NCBI GenBank assembly: GCA_027257055.1
Contig: JAPVLO010000097.1
Location: 4,030,001-4,094,000 of the forward strand
Direction of reading: 5' to 3'
DNA from: Cephalopachus bancanus
Lineage: Eukaryota > Chordata > Mammalia > Primates > Tarsiidae
Length of the DNA: 64,000 nt
Shown here: in pieces, positions 11,981-23,444 of the stretch
Numbering within the stretch: the first letter of the stretch is position 1
Layout: each line of letters opens with the position of its first letter
Made by a program: the position numbers and the translations under genes
The notes under the pieces: model-generated
The model's database searches: none
The model's input: the letters and a program-made list of their open reading frames with translations, nothing else
Told to the model about the DNA's origin: nothing

Positions 11981-12234
11981 AATTTATAACAACAAAGGCA
12001 AGTCCTATTACAAGTCTGTCAAAGGTTGGTTGTGACTCTGACCTACATTTTCTTCACCCCAGGATCTAGGTTACTGGACCAGCCTGTAGCTGGAACATTG
12101 ACAGTGTGACAGAGGACAGAGAGCATGAAGCAATGCCTGGTGGTCTCAGAGCTCCCTGTGAGAATGGCACACAGAACTTCAACTGACATTTTAGAACCAG
12201 AGACACCACACAACCACAGGTGAGTTTAATAGGA

Positions 12235-12440
12235 TGAGGGTATGTCTTAGATTGGGTTCCCCAGAGATGAGACCCTGAGATGAGGATTTCTATGCAAGTG
12301 GTTTATAAAGGACGAGTTCAAAAGGAGCCCCTGATAGGTGGAAAGGAGGAGATGAAAGAAGATAACGATAGTCATGGATGAAATCTGGGGAAGAAGCACA
12401 GGGGAGATTAAAATCCAGCCAGATCCCATGGGATACCTCT
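12235..12440 (+). repeat. Possible old LTR-like repeat
   Basis: Motifs such as AGATTGGGTTCCCCAGAGATGAGACCCTGAGATG followed by GTGGTTTATAAAGGA resemble a common old human interspersed repeat. I cannot assign the family. It is non-coding. Confidence 0.35.
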
Positions 12441-12790
12441 GGTGAACCGATTACCCCTCCCACTGGAGGTGAGAAAGCTGGGCTTTCACCCTCTTTTGTC
12501 TCACAGTCATTGCTTAATACCTGTTGGATATGCCATTTGGACTTTCTAAGCTGGTGAGGCAGTATCTCTCATAGCTGAGGTCAAGTCTCCCAAATACAGT
12601 TTCAGGAATATACCTTAATATACCTTTGAAATACCTGAGAGGTGAGAGGAAACAGCACTCAGTAAAGTAAAATGGGCTCTTAGGAGCATGAAAGGAATCA
12701 CAACACTTTCACTGTTTGACAGATGATACAAAATTGTCATCTGGAGGGATGCAAAGAGAAAGGCACTAAATATGAGTGAACAGAAATACA

Positions 12791-14275
12791 GTCTTTGATC
12801 CATTTAGAGTTGATTTTGTGTAAAGTGATAGGTAGGGATCTTGTTTCAGTCTTCTGCATGTAGCCAGCCAGTTTTCCCAGCTTTATTTACTGAATAGGTT
12901 CTCCTCTCCCCATTGGTTGTTGGTGGTGGTTTTGTTGAAAATAAGTTGGTTGAGGAATTGAGGTTTTGCTTCCTGAATCTCTATCCTGTTCCATTGGTCT
13001 ATATGCCTGTTCTTGTACCAATACCAGGCTGTTTTGATTATTGTAGCTTTATAGTAGGATTTGAAGTCTGGAAGTGTGATACCTCCTGCTTTTTTTTTTT
13101 TTTTGCTAAGGATTGCTTTGGCTATTCATGTTCTTTTATGTTTCCATATGAATTAAATGTAAAACCACAAACTATAAGAATTCTAGAAGAAAATGTAGAA
13201 AAAATCCTTGTGGAAATTGGAATAGGCAACCAAGTCCTGATCAACTCTCCAAAAGCAAATGCCATAAAAGATAAGATAAACAAGTGGGCCCTCATCAAAT
13301 TGATATGCTTCTGCAAAACAAAAGAAACCATCAAGGGAGTGGGAAGACAGTCCACAGAATGGGAAAAAAAAATCAGCCAATTGTATATCTAACAAAGGCC
13401 TAACATCCAAGATCTACAAGAAACTCAGACGTGCCAAAAGGAAAAAAAAACAACAACAAATAACCCTAATTAAAAATGGGCAAAAAATATGAAGAGACAC
13501 TTCTCAGAAGAAGACATATGAGCAGCCAGCAGACACATGAAAACATGCTCAGCCTCACTAAGCAGCAAAGAAGTACAAATTAAAACCACACTGAGATACT
13601 ACTTAACTCCACTCAGGATGGCCAACATCAATAACTCAAAAGACAACAGATGCTGGAGAGGATGCGGGGAAAAAGGAATACTTTTACATTGTTGATGGGA
13701 CTGTAAAAAACCTCTGTGGAAAACAGTGTAACAATTTCTAAAAAAATCTGAAAATCAACCTTCCATATAACCTAGCAATCCCACTTCTTGGGAATATACC
13801 CGGAGGAATTCAAATCACTCTATAATAAAGATATCTGCATACGCATGTTTATTGCAGCATTATTGACAATATCAAAAACATGGAACCAACCATGCTGTCC
13901 ATCAAAAGTGAACTGGATAAAGAAAATATGGTATATTTGCATGATGGAATATTATGCAGCCATAAAGAAAAACAAGATTATGAACTTTGCAGCAACCTGG
14001 ATGGAAATCGAGTCTACAATATGCAGTGATTTATCACAGAAACAAAGATCTGAGTACCACATGTACTCATTCATCAGTGGACCTTGAACATTGATCATAA
14101 TACCATAAGAAAGGGATTGGCAGTAGTGGGACACTGCCAAGGGAGAGGAGGGCACATAACATCTATAAGGGTACCCACACTTTGCTTGTATGATGACCAC
14201 ATATGTACCTAACCCTCATTTGTACCCCACATTTTTTAAATAAAATAATTTAAAAAGAAAAATTTTAAAAAAGAA
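12791..14275 (+). mobile_element. LINE-1 with 5' inversion (copy A)
   Basis: From 12791 to about 13152 the plus strand is antisense ORF2 (CTTCTGCATGTAGCCAGCCAG, TTATTGTAGCTTTATAGTAGG). At 13153 it flips to sense ORF2 at TTAAATGTAAAACC. Reversed, the inverted block ends at AAAGAC, so the two blocks abut in the source element with almost no loss, as expected from twin priming. The sense block carries the ORF2 C-terminus, with stop codon at 14085-14087, a short 3' UTR with a stem-loop at 14117-14140, and an A-rich end. Frameshifts and stops make it dead. Confidence 0.88.
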
Positions 14276-14279
14276 AAAG

Positions 14280-15440
14280 TAGACTCAGTCTACTGGAGTC
14301 AGCCTAGAGTCACCAATATTCTCTTCTCTTCCTATGACACAGTAAAAAAACAAAATAGTTCCATCCAGTGCTTACTTCAAGTTTAAGGCCCAAGATCTCT
14401 GAATGATGGCTGGGAGTATCCACATCCCATTTAGATATTGGAACCCAAAGGATAAGTTATTTGACTACTTCTCACTGCATGTCTGGGTGTACAAGAACAT
14501 ACACACACAGAATATACAATAGTGAAACAGACAAGATATGAATGTATAATATGTACAATATTATACTAAAATAGCCAATATAATTGAATATTTGATATTC
14601 AAGTCTTGTCATTTCTTCCATTTGTGAACATTCATATCCTGCTTATTAAATTGAATTAAATATTAAATTAAATATTACATTAAATTAATTGTGGGAACTT
14701 GGAGCCTATAAGGCTTTTATGGGAGAATCATACCTCACCTCTTTTTTGAGCTGCTTTTTTCTAAGCCACATGCAAGATTTTCCTGTATTCAGTGTAACCC
14801 ATTCATGAGTTTTAGTTAAGGGTGCAATGGAAAATTTGATTTTCTCCTTGTCTCAGACTGTCATTCAAAAGGCCCCTCAGTGTTATTTTGTACTGATTAG
14901 ATGAGAATCAATAGCACAGTTCAACTTTGCAAGTCCCTGAATTTCTGGAGTCTCAAAATGCTCTTTTATTCCTACTTGTAAACAAGCCAATCACTTTTTT
15001 AAAATTTGTTTTTCCTGAGATTACCTCCTTGTTATACAAGCATTTTCTTTTAAAAATGAATCCAATACAAACTAACTCATGTTACAAGCAGTCTCTTTTT
15101 CTACTTTTTTTTTTCTACCTAAAGTAATAAGCTCATAGGGATATTATGTACCTTTTATTTTATGGCAAGTCATAGGAATGTTTTTCCTCAAATGTTTTTG
15201 CAGTGTAGCATTAATGACCATTTTTCTAGCATCAGATAACATTTTTTTTTTCACTGCATGTATTCTGGCTTCCAAAGCCAATGCCACATCAATGTAGATT
15301 TTGTTGTTCTTACTGTATCCCTACTTTTATTATTGACTTCTGTATTTTTCAGAATAAGTACAGTTACAAACTAGTTTCAAATTTCATTAGTTTGCAATAA
15401 AAAAAATATATATTTTGTTTGGCTGAGGTTTCTGATCTAT
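14280..15440. other. Unique AT-rich DNA
   Basis: Nothing recognised beyond an AAATTAAATATTA-type simple stretch near 14647-14690. Confidence 0.45.
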
Positions 15441-15444
15441 GTTT

Positions 15445-15645
15445 TCTTCATTCCATGATATATGACAATGGTTCACTTCATTAACATTCATGTTCCATTG
15501 GCTCAACCAAGTAGTATGGTCATGACTGCATTCAGTAGGTAGGGGACCTAGTCTTCCTCAGGGAGGCACACATGGAGTTGGGAGAGAACCAATTATGGCA
15601 GTCAGTATGCAGTTTGCCACAGTGACACCATCTAACAGGCCAATC
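15445..15645 (+). repeat. Ancient interspersed repeat, distal half
   Basis: The string of motifs CATTGGCTCAACCAAGTAGTATGG, GGTAGGGGACCTAGTC and GGGAGGCACACATGGAG fits the distal half of the repeat family also present at 11315-12190 and 17825-18190. Family name not assigned. Confidence 0.4.
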
Positions 15646-15784
15646 CATTCAGTAGCTCGGGATTCACTGATATTTCACAGATCGCACAGGGGACATTGTT
15701 TTAAGAAATGAGAATAAAAGGTATGGTTTTAATAGAAATGCCAGATACACTTCTGCTGCAAAGGTCTCAAAAAACCTTGTGATC

Positions 15785-16033
15785 GCCGGGCTCGGTGGCT
15801 CAGCCTGTAATCCTGCGCCTTTGAGAGACTGAGGTGAGTGGATTGCCTGAGCCAGCGGGTTCGAGACCCGCCTGGGTAGCGAGACCTCACCTCTACAATA
15901 AATAAAAAAATCAGCCGGGCGTGGTAGCGCATGCCTGTAATTCCGGCTACTCGGAAGACTGAGGCGGAAGGATCGCCGGAGCCCAGCGGGTCTGGGCGAC
16001 AGAGTGGGACTCCAACTCAAAAAAAAACAAAAC
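15785..16033 (+). mobile_element. Alu with 39-bp internal deletion
   Basis: It begins GCCGGGCTCGGTGGCTCAG and has a 14-bp target duplication, AAAAACCTTGTGAT at 15770-15783 and AAAAACTTTGTGAT at 16034-16047, with one mismatch. In the right arm GCCCAGCGGGTC joins directly to TGGGCGACAGAG. About 39 bases are missing, including the whole GC hairpin; a GTC at both break sides suggests slippage. The reverse strand gives a 191-codon frame at 15664-16239 that is only Alu translation plus flanks. Confidence 0.93.
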
Positions 16034-16049
16034 AAAAACTTTGTGATGT

Positions 16050-16850
16050 CCATGGATCCAAAGTGACCCTCAAAATAACATTGCCTAAAGGATACATGTG
16101 AGCCAGTCCTGCTATCGGTATCATTCTCTCCCTTGCTTATCATGATGATTTCCACTCCATTTGATTTTCCGTAATGAAGTCTGCCTTTCTCAGGATGACA
16201 GCAAACTCTATGTGTGACAGAGCAGAGTTCTATACCCATGAAAATAAGAAAACCTACCAGAATTTTGCATTTGCATAAAGTTTTGAAATATCGCCTTTAT
16301 ATTGGTCAGTCCCCTACAAATCATTGTGTTCTCTTTCTGAAATTTCCGTTATATAGCTCATCAAATGACTGTAATCTATAGTATGAACCTATCACAAATT
16401 AGAACGTGACTTTCGTAAATTTATAGCACATGAGGATGATATATACGCTGCTCTCTCTCACATGGAAAATGAAATGTCAGAGTGTTATCCTGGTTTTATT
16501 TTTTTATTTTTGTCTCAAAGAAAATTAATCTTAGCATTGTACCATTTGATTACATGAATCAGCACCTCACAAGACCTTATTGTATTTGATACCACTCTTA
16601 TTCCCCAGAATAGCTCAAAAAGTTAATATTCAGATGATAACTTTTTTAAAAAAAAAGCTTTTGGAGCTGCTATATCAAACCCATTTGTGTGATAGATTTC
16701 TAAACCTTAATTTAACCAACAGGATTTTCACACTGTGTTTTTCCATGTGCGATTATCTCTTATCCTTTTCAACCATGTACTTCAACCTTTTTCCCATCCA
16801 ATTATATCTGGTTTCCTGTACCATAGATCTGATGCTTTAAATTTCCAATC
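16050..16850. other. Unique non-coding DNA
   Basis: Nothing recognisable. The short plus-strand frames at 16580-16840 lie in AT-rich sequence and lack support. Confidence 0.45.
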
Positions 16851-16856
16851 CTTTAA

Positions 16857-17049
16857 TTTCCCCTCCCCCCTACTTTTTGCCTCTATTGTAGATTGTACAA
16901 GAAATCTTCAAATGTCTGAAGAGAAGAAGATATTTGAGTACCACTTGATTCTGGAAAGCAAGCATGAGCGTGCAATTATTCAGGTTCTGGAAGGAAGTGA
17001 AATTCATAGTGCACAATACCTTTCAAAAGATAAAGTTCTTAAAGATTGA
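16857..17049 (+). other. Possible orphan exon-like segment
   Basis: A strong pyrimidine tract (TTTCCCCTCCCCCCTACTTT, then TTGCCTCTATTGTAG) ends in an AG at about 16891. It looks like a 3' splice site. Downstream a charged reading frame begins at ATG 16913 and runs 45 codons to TGA at 17047-17049. The peptide is rich in Glu and Lys and has no domain I recognise. No poly(A) signal or partner exon was seen, so this may be chance. Confidence 0.2.
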
Positions 17050-17820
17050 ACTTTAAATTCTTAAATTTAGAGAAAGATGGGAATTGTTTTGATGCATTTC
17101 CTTCAACTAAAATCACAATAGGATGGAGATAAGGTAGACAAGTTTTAAAAGTAGAGGCATAACTGGGGAGTTTTCAGACAATTGAAAAAGATGCTTGCCA
17201 GAGAATTCATTCTTCCCCTCAACAGAAAGGAAATGAGACTTCATTAAATTATTTTCTTCATCAGTGGAATCAGGTGTTGAGATGAAACTGCAGAACCACT
17301 TATAGTTGCCTGACCAAAATGTCCATGTTCTCTGTGTCTCATGCATGCATTAAACCAAATTTAATATGCCCTGATACTTAGTGATACATAGAAAAACAAA
17401 TGAACTTATGTCAAAATCTTGTACCAGCAGCATGTACTCATGTATTTTAATGACTACTTCCCAGTGGAATTTATCAACTCCCAAGTTTATTTTTGAGCAT
17501 GCAAGCAGAGTAGTATCAGCTTGCAAAAATAATTTTCTGCATTTGTTTGAAGTTTTTGCCTTTAAAATATACACAATAACAGCCCAATGATAACTGCAAA
17601 TTACCATGTGATTGATGATTAATGTCGTTGTACTTTGCCAAAGTTCAGGATAAACTCTACAGATCATTAAAACACATGATGTTTTATCCATGAATAAGAA
17701 AACATTTATCCACTGAAACAGTCTTTATAGAGTTCAAATATTAGAAAATGAGTAATGTTGCTATATTAAAATATTTTAAAGAATAACTTTTATAAAAATA
17801 TTGGAATGTTACATACTGCA
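17050..17820. other. Unique AT-rich DNA
   Basis: Nothing recognisable. The 113-codon minus-strand frame at 17350-17691 overlaps a plus-strand frame and has no known features. Confidence 0.45.
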
Positions 17821-17824
17821 TCAG

Positions 17825-18190
17825 TTGGAATAGATGAAGTTATATAGCAGTGACCACAAACCCTATTCTCAGCATCTTAATACAATGCGAGCAATATTTC
17901 TTACTCATGATATATGTCCATCATGAGTTTATCAGAGGGACTGTATATAGTTTGCCCTTACTCAAGGACCCTGGCTGTTGGAAGAAACAATTTCTGGAAC
18001 TTTACCAGGTTCTTGACAGGAAAAAAAAAAGAGATAGAGATTTGACGGGTCTTATAATAGCAATTAAATGTTCTGACACAACTCATGGAGTCAATTACAA
18101 AGTCCATCATCCACAACAAAGGCAGGATTGTAATCTTATGATGTGCCTAAAAGGAAGGAAGTCTAAACGATTTGGCAGACTGTACTAATA
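17825..18190 (+). repeat. Ancient interspersed repeat, long copy
   Basis: ATATTTCTTACTCATGATATATGTCCATCATG, ACTCAAGGACCCTGGCTG, CTGGAACTTTACCAGGTT and the distal GACACAACTCATGG fit the same old family as at 11315-12190 and 15445-15645. The 112-codon frame at 17850-18188 is a chance translation of this repeat. Confidence 0.5.
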
Positions 18191-18199
18191 ACTACCCTC

Positions 18200-19420
18200 A
18201 AAAGGTTTCAGCTTTTAACAGGCAGAATTTCAGTGGATCAATTGTTTTTTTTATTAACTGAATTGGATAGGGAAAGTTCTAAGTAATTGCTTCTCTTGTT
18301 ATGAAGAGTGAAGGGTTACAGTTTATCTTTGTCCACTGATTCAGCTCAACAATGAATAGCATTCTATTCTTTAACATGTGGAAAACTATCCTCACCTTGC
18401 CTGGTTTGTCTGTTTGACTTTTGCTTTCCTCAGTGGCTAAGTTGCTCCCCGGAAACCTGGAAAAGTATATTCATTATTTCAGGTTTTTAGAACGTTATTT
18501 GCTGTATTTTATATCATTATGACAAGTTATACACTGAATCTCAGATAGTCCCCAATATTCAGAAGACCTTGACAGGATTAGAGAATGGAAAGCGACTCCT
18601 CTAAGGTAAGATAGCAAAAATTAAATCCCTAAAATAATCCCTAAACAAATTAATAACCCTAATTGGGTAGCTTACCAGAGGACACCTGGGGCCTTGTTTT
18701 CTAATTCCTTTGCTCTGAAGAATCCAAGAGCCACACGTACTGCGCCAGCCTGGGAGATTCTTGAATGCTGTTATCACTTCAGTCTTCCATTCTGTGATTA
18801 ACTCAGGCTCAGGTCTGCCATCTAGTTCTCTGTGTCAAATGGTTTATTGAAGCTACTGTTTTCCTCTCCTTACGGCTTTCTCTTCTGATTCAAAAATACA
18901 TTGTGAAGGCCCAAATGTGGATTAGGGAGAAATATATGGAGCATGATGCAATGAGATAATTTTAGTATTTAAAAAATAGCAAGTATGATGACATCATAAA
19001 CTTACAAATGTGAAAGGATGTATAAACTAAAGAATGAATAGAAAAACGAACATCTGGAAAAATGAAAAACCACTGGTATCAGAGTGTGCTCAAGGCAAAA
19101 TAATTTATTAATAAATTATTTTATTTGAAAGGATATTTAAGACTCATTGTTAATGACATCTATTTTAAGCCTCGAAAACATGGCACAAAAAATTGAAATT
19201 GAGCAGTGTTCAAAGTAAATGTATACTTTGGCTATGTTTGACATTTTGATAAATCAGTCGGTATGTTTCTAAACAAATTCCAAGATTTCTATGTAAAAAT
19301 AAGTGTCTGCAAATTTAGATGTCTAGAGAAACAATATTTTGTGTTTTTTACTTTCTGGGCATGGTTATGTATAAAACTACTTATACATTAGTAGTAACCT
19401 GCCTTTAAGTTCACTAGTAT

Positions 19421-19456
<36 letters not shown>

Positions 19457-20880
19457 ATATCTGTCTGTTTGGGACTTCCTTAAGAACTAATAGAAAAAAT
19501 AGATATATACTACAACCAATGATAATTCTAGAGAAGTGATAAAATATCTGCAAACATTAAATGTCTCCACACTTTCTGAGGACCTGCATTTTTTTAAAAA
19601 AAACCATACTTTTTCTAATCTTTAAAAAAACTTCATCTAGTTTGCTTCATCTCCTGACTGGATATTTAGAGTTAGCCCTGCAGGAGATATAATATTGAGT
19701 GGATGGGCTCGGCACTGGGAACTCTTCTTGCTGAAAGCTGCAAAGTAACACCAAAACTAATGAACTGTACAGAGATAAGAATAAAACCCCTCCATCTTTA
19801 GAATAAAAAAGTAATTTAATTTAAAAAAGAATAAAATCATGTTCAAGGTCCATATGCCAGATAAGAAAATTCAAAGGGTTCATCCAAGAATGGAGTGGGA
19901 GTCAGAAGTTGGCATCTAGTAAAGGAATCAGAGTCAGAAAAATGGAAAGTCAGGAAGATGAGCAATGACAAGAATAAGCTGAAGGAGTTTCCTCTCTTCT
20001 GGTCTCTATTAGCTCACAAGAGCAGGACATACCTCTGGAGGAGTAGAAACCACAGATGGGACCAAGCTTGCATACCACCTTTCAGAGGAGGGCTGTGCTC
20101 CTCTGTTCACTAAAAATTGGACCTTCATAATCTATAAAATTAAGGACATTGGCATTTATTTTAAATAATATATTTGCACACTTGTCATTCAATGTGACCA
20201 CCAGGCATTGTAGGAGCAGCTGATCATCTTGCTGAAGCAGCTTCTCCTCCAATACCCGCTAACTCTACATTGGTTTGTAGGTCCCTTGCCCGTCTGCAGA
20301 GATACGTAGGGCACGGCAGTTCTCTATTCAGCTATGGAGAATGGTGATGTTAGCTTTTCTTTACACTCGGCACATAAATCTGCTTTATTTAGGAATGTGG
20401 CACTTTGAATACAGGCAGAAGGAAAAGCTAAATCCTTATGAAATGAGGTTAAAATGTGAACTTTTTTTTTTGTCACCACTGAGTTTTATTAATTATCTTA
20501 CAGGATGACTTACTCTCTATGCATATTATGTTACACGATTTCACACTAAAATTACTGCAACATTATTAATTCAAGCAGGATTGAGCACATGAAATATTAA
20601 TAAGGCTACCACTCATCTAATTTTCAAAGGAATGGTCTTTATATATAGGGAATGAATGCAGTCCTAGAATAGCTTTGGGCTTCTGAGCAGTAGAGGACTT
20701 ACAAAGCAGTGACATAGTAACTCAGTCTGTAAAATAAATGTGACCCCATAGAGTTCTAACAAGAGGTAAAAATAATCTGGGTCTCTAAAATATATGTGTT
20801 TAGAGCAAATCTGAAGTCAGGAAAAGAGAAAAATGATGCATTTGGAATTATTGAATCCCAATGCCAAGGTCTATAGAGGA
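18200..20880. other. Unique non-coding DNA with a TG microsatellite
   Basis: No gene or interspersed repeat was recognised apart from the TG run listed separately. The 72-codon frame at 19895-20113 has no recognisable features. Confidence 0.45.
19424..19452 (+). repeat. TG dinucleotide microsatellite
   Basis: About fourteen TG units, followed by GCGTATATCTG. Likely length-polymorphic and able to adopt Z-DNA. Confidence 0.95.
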
Positions 20881-20884
20881 ATGA

Positions 20885-21045
20885 AGATTGGAAGTGTAGT
20901 CAGAGAACCTAGACTCAAGTTCAGATTCTGCTCTCAAACATTACATTGACTTAGAAAAAGTAATGAAATTGAATTTTAATTTTTTCATGAATATATTAGA
21001 ATGAGAATAAACATGTTCACCTCACATGAATGTTGCCAATTGATA
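20885..21045 (+). repeat. Diverged MIR SINE
   Basis: Weak but ordered MIR resemblance: GGAAGTGTAGTCAGAGAACC, CTCAAGTTCAGATTCTGCTC, and a degenerate CTTAGAAAAAGTAATG segment. Confidence 0.45.
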
Positions 21046-21269
21046 AGCAGTTTAAACATTTTAAGGATATATAACTTTTATTAATATGATTATTATTGTT
21101 TTTCTCTGTATAAAACTGTATATATTTTAAAGTTTAATACCACCATTCTTCCAAAAATTTATTGTCATTCAACAAATATTTCTTAGTAACTACCATTCCT
21201 ATAGCTTTACCTTAAGTCATATCTGAAGGTTATCGAATATAGCTTCAGTAATATATACACATTTACCAA

Positions 21270-21525
21270 AAAAAATTGTAATAAAAGTGCAGGTTCTGAA
21301 ATCTGATAGATTTAGAGTCAGATTTTGGCTATCCCTCACATGATCTGTAGAGAACATAGGCAAATTTTCTGTACATTGTGTACCTCAATTTCTTCACCTA
21401 AAAAAAGACAGGACTTAAAGGATCTACTTCATTTGGCTACCATGAGTATCAAATGAATAATCATGTAAAGATCATAGAACAGGACATAGCAGACGACAAC
21501 TATTCAATAAATTCTTTCTATTATT
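21270..21525 (+). repeat. MIR SINE, plus strand
   Basis: GTGCAGGTTCTGAAATCTGA and TTTAGAGTCAGATTTTGGC resemble the head. CTCAATTTCTTCACCTAAAA, TACCATGAGTATCAAATGA and GACATAGCAGACGACAAC resemble the core and tail. Nearly full length. Confidence 0.65.
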
Positions 21526-22024
21526 GTTTTTACAAACAATTATTTTAAGTTGTATTTTGCATACGAGCTATATTTTTTAGCTATCTGTATATAAAATAGA
21601 TGGTGAGTATAATATATAAATTAAGCTTTACTCGAAAAATTTCACTTAAACTTGCTTTACTTTATATAATTTTTCAAAGAAATTTAAAATTAAGTTTTAT
21701 CAATTTCATTATAAATTGTACTTGTTTTACAGTGACCCTTTAGGGGTAGTCCTAATATTATTTACATTTTATCTTACATGTAGTCCTTCTATGGAAAAAA
21801 AAAATGGAGAAAATGCTAAGGTTCCTCATTTTTATATTTATTTTATTCAATCTCAATAAAACTAGTCATATATTTGATCTTTCTCCCAGCAACATTCCCC
21901 ATGCACTCCTTCACCCACTAGGATGCTTACATTAAAAAATATATTTTGGGGGTCTGAGATTCCTCTTTTGTACATTAAGCATACAGACTATTTTACAATC
22001 TGACACGGAAAAATTCCCCTATTC

Positions 22025-22155
22025 AGATAATGAAAAGAACATCGACTTTGAAATCAGGCAGACTCATAATGTATCATTTGTAGAGCCACAACCTTAAACT
22101 AGTAATGTACTACTTGAATCGACAGGCTGTGAATTTCAAACTATGACTGTTCTCA
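22025..22155 (+). repeat. Possible MIR fragment
   Basis: AAAAGAACATCGACTTTGAAATCAGGCAGACTC resembles a MIR head, but the match fades after 22070. Confidence 0.35.
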
Positions 22156-22159
22156 TGCT

Positions 22160-22800
22160 CATTCCCTTGTATGATGCTTCCTGTTGGAGAAAAGAAACTG
22201 GAAAGGGTGCCCATTCCCCAGAGAGATTAAACAGAAGCCTCGTCATCCCTAAGTCCCAGAGGAGGATCCTGTCCTGATCACTCTTGGGAGGCATTGAGTC
22301 CACGAAGACTAACATAGATCATGAGGATTACTTAAGACTAATGGTTTAAAGGCTATTTGTTAGCAAATTAAGGAATCCTGGGGTATCAGTACCATATATA
22401 TACGTATATGGAAGGATGCTTTCCTTATTGGTAAAAATCAGTTTTCAGTCACTTAATATGAGTAATAAATCACTTAAATTTGCCTAAGAAGCTGACTTCC
22501 TTTAAATGTAACTTCCTGATTAATATTAAAGTAAGTTTACATTCCTAAACACATTTTATTTATGTAGGAGAAAAGGAGGTTGAACAGTTCTGGATGTTAA
22601 TATTAAGTCTGATCCACAATTAAGAATTTATCATAGATAATCCACATGTATAAGATTTATTTGGATAATTGAACATTTAAACAGTTCAGTCCTTTTTTTT
22701 TCTTTTTATGCATCCTGGCAATCTCTGCTTTTTAATTGGAATGTTTAGATAATTTATAATTATGTAATTGTTTACGTGGTTGGTTTTAAGGACACTCTCT
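22160..22800. other. Unique non-coding DNA
   Basis: Nothing recognised. Confidence 0.4.
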
Positions 22801-22805
22801 TAGTG

Positions 22806-23215
22806 CAGTGACGCATCACTTAATGATGGGTATATATTGTGAGAAGTACATCCTTTGATTCCATTGTTATGAGTACATTACAGAGCATATTTACACAAAC
22901 CTAGACGATATATAACCTACTGCATTCCTAGGCTACATGGTATGGTCTATTGTTTCTACAAACCTGTACCGTATGTTACTATACAGGTTGGATATTCCTA
23001 ATCTGAAAATTTGAAATTTGAAATGCTCCAAAATATGAAACTTTTTGAGTGCTGACACAACACCCCATGAAACTGCTCATTGGAGCCTTTCTGATTTCAT
23101 TTTCCTTTTGGGGATGCTCCATTGGTATAATGCAGAAAAACTTCTGGTCCCAAGCATTTTGTATAAGGGGTACTCAGCTGAATACTGTAGGCAATTGTAA
23201 CACAATAAATATTTT
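22806..23215 (+). mobile_element. Old DNA transposon fossil, interrupted
   Basis: The left part starts CAGTGACGCATCACTTAATG and includes ACACAAACCTAGACGATAT, CCTAGGCTACATGGTATGG and ACAAACCTGTACCGTATG. The sequence resumes after the insert with AATACTGTAGGCAATTGTAAC. I recognise the motif order from a human non-autonomous DNA transposon but cannot give the exact name. Its 3' end is lost. A second transposon (22984-23180) sits inside. Confidence 0.6.
22984..23180 (+). mobile_element. Tigger-like (mariner/Tc1) element nested in an older transposon
   Basis: It begins CAGGTTGGATATTCCTAATC directly after TA and ends with TATAAGGGGTACTCAGCTG, a degenerate inverted repeat of the start. These ends resemble the MER44/Tigger7 group. 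About 197 bp long, with no transposase. It separates two halves of the older element, which fixes the order of insertion. Confidence 0.65.
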
Positions 23216-23444
23216 AAATAATTTAATTATTTTGTAATTACAAAGAATTGAGATTGTGTATATATATATCCGAATCTCTCAAATGATAAAAAATGACTAA
23301 GGATCCAAATGCCATTTAAAAACTGTAATTATTTTTAATACAAAATTGTTCTTAAACTATGCATTTATAGTTATTTTAAAAAGAAGAATACCAAGTGAAT
23401 GTTAATATTTTTTGTGATTATTTGTCAGTATTTTGAAAATTGCT

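Larger units (their letters stand above)
11315..12190 (+). repeat. Ancient interspersed repeat split by two Alus
   Basis: The left part (AGGCTAGATTATGCTGTGGTAAC) and the part after the Alus (AACAACAAAGGCAAG, GGTTGTGACTCTG, CATTTTCTTCACCCCAGGATC) fit one old mammalian repeat interrupted by the Alus at 11385-11980. Related copies lie at 15445-15645 and 17825-18190. I cannot name the family with confidence. Confidence 0.5.

Noticed and set aside
12913..13392. 159-codon plus-strand open frame
   Set aside because: It crosses the joint between the inverted and sense blocks of L1 copy A, so its first half is antisense L1 and its second half is ORF2.
15664..16239. 191-codon minus-strand open frame
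   Set aside because: It reads through a reversed Alu and its flanks. The core repeats the same Alu-derived peptide seen at 36396-36752, so it is a known artefact.
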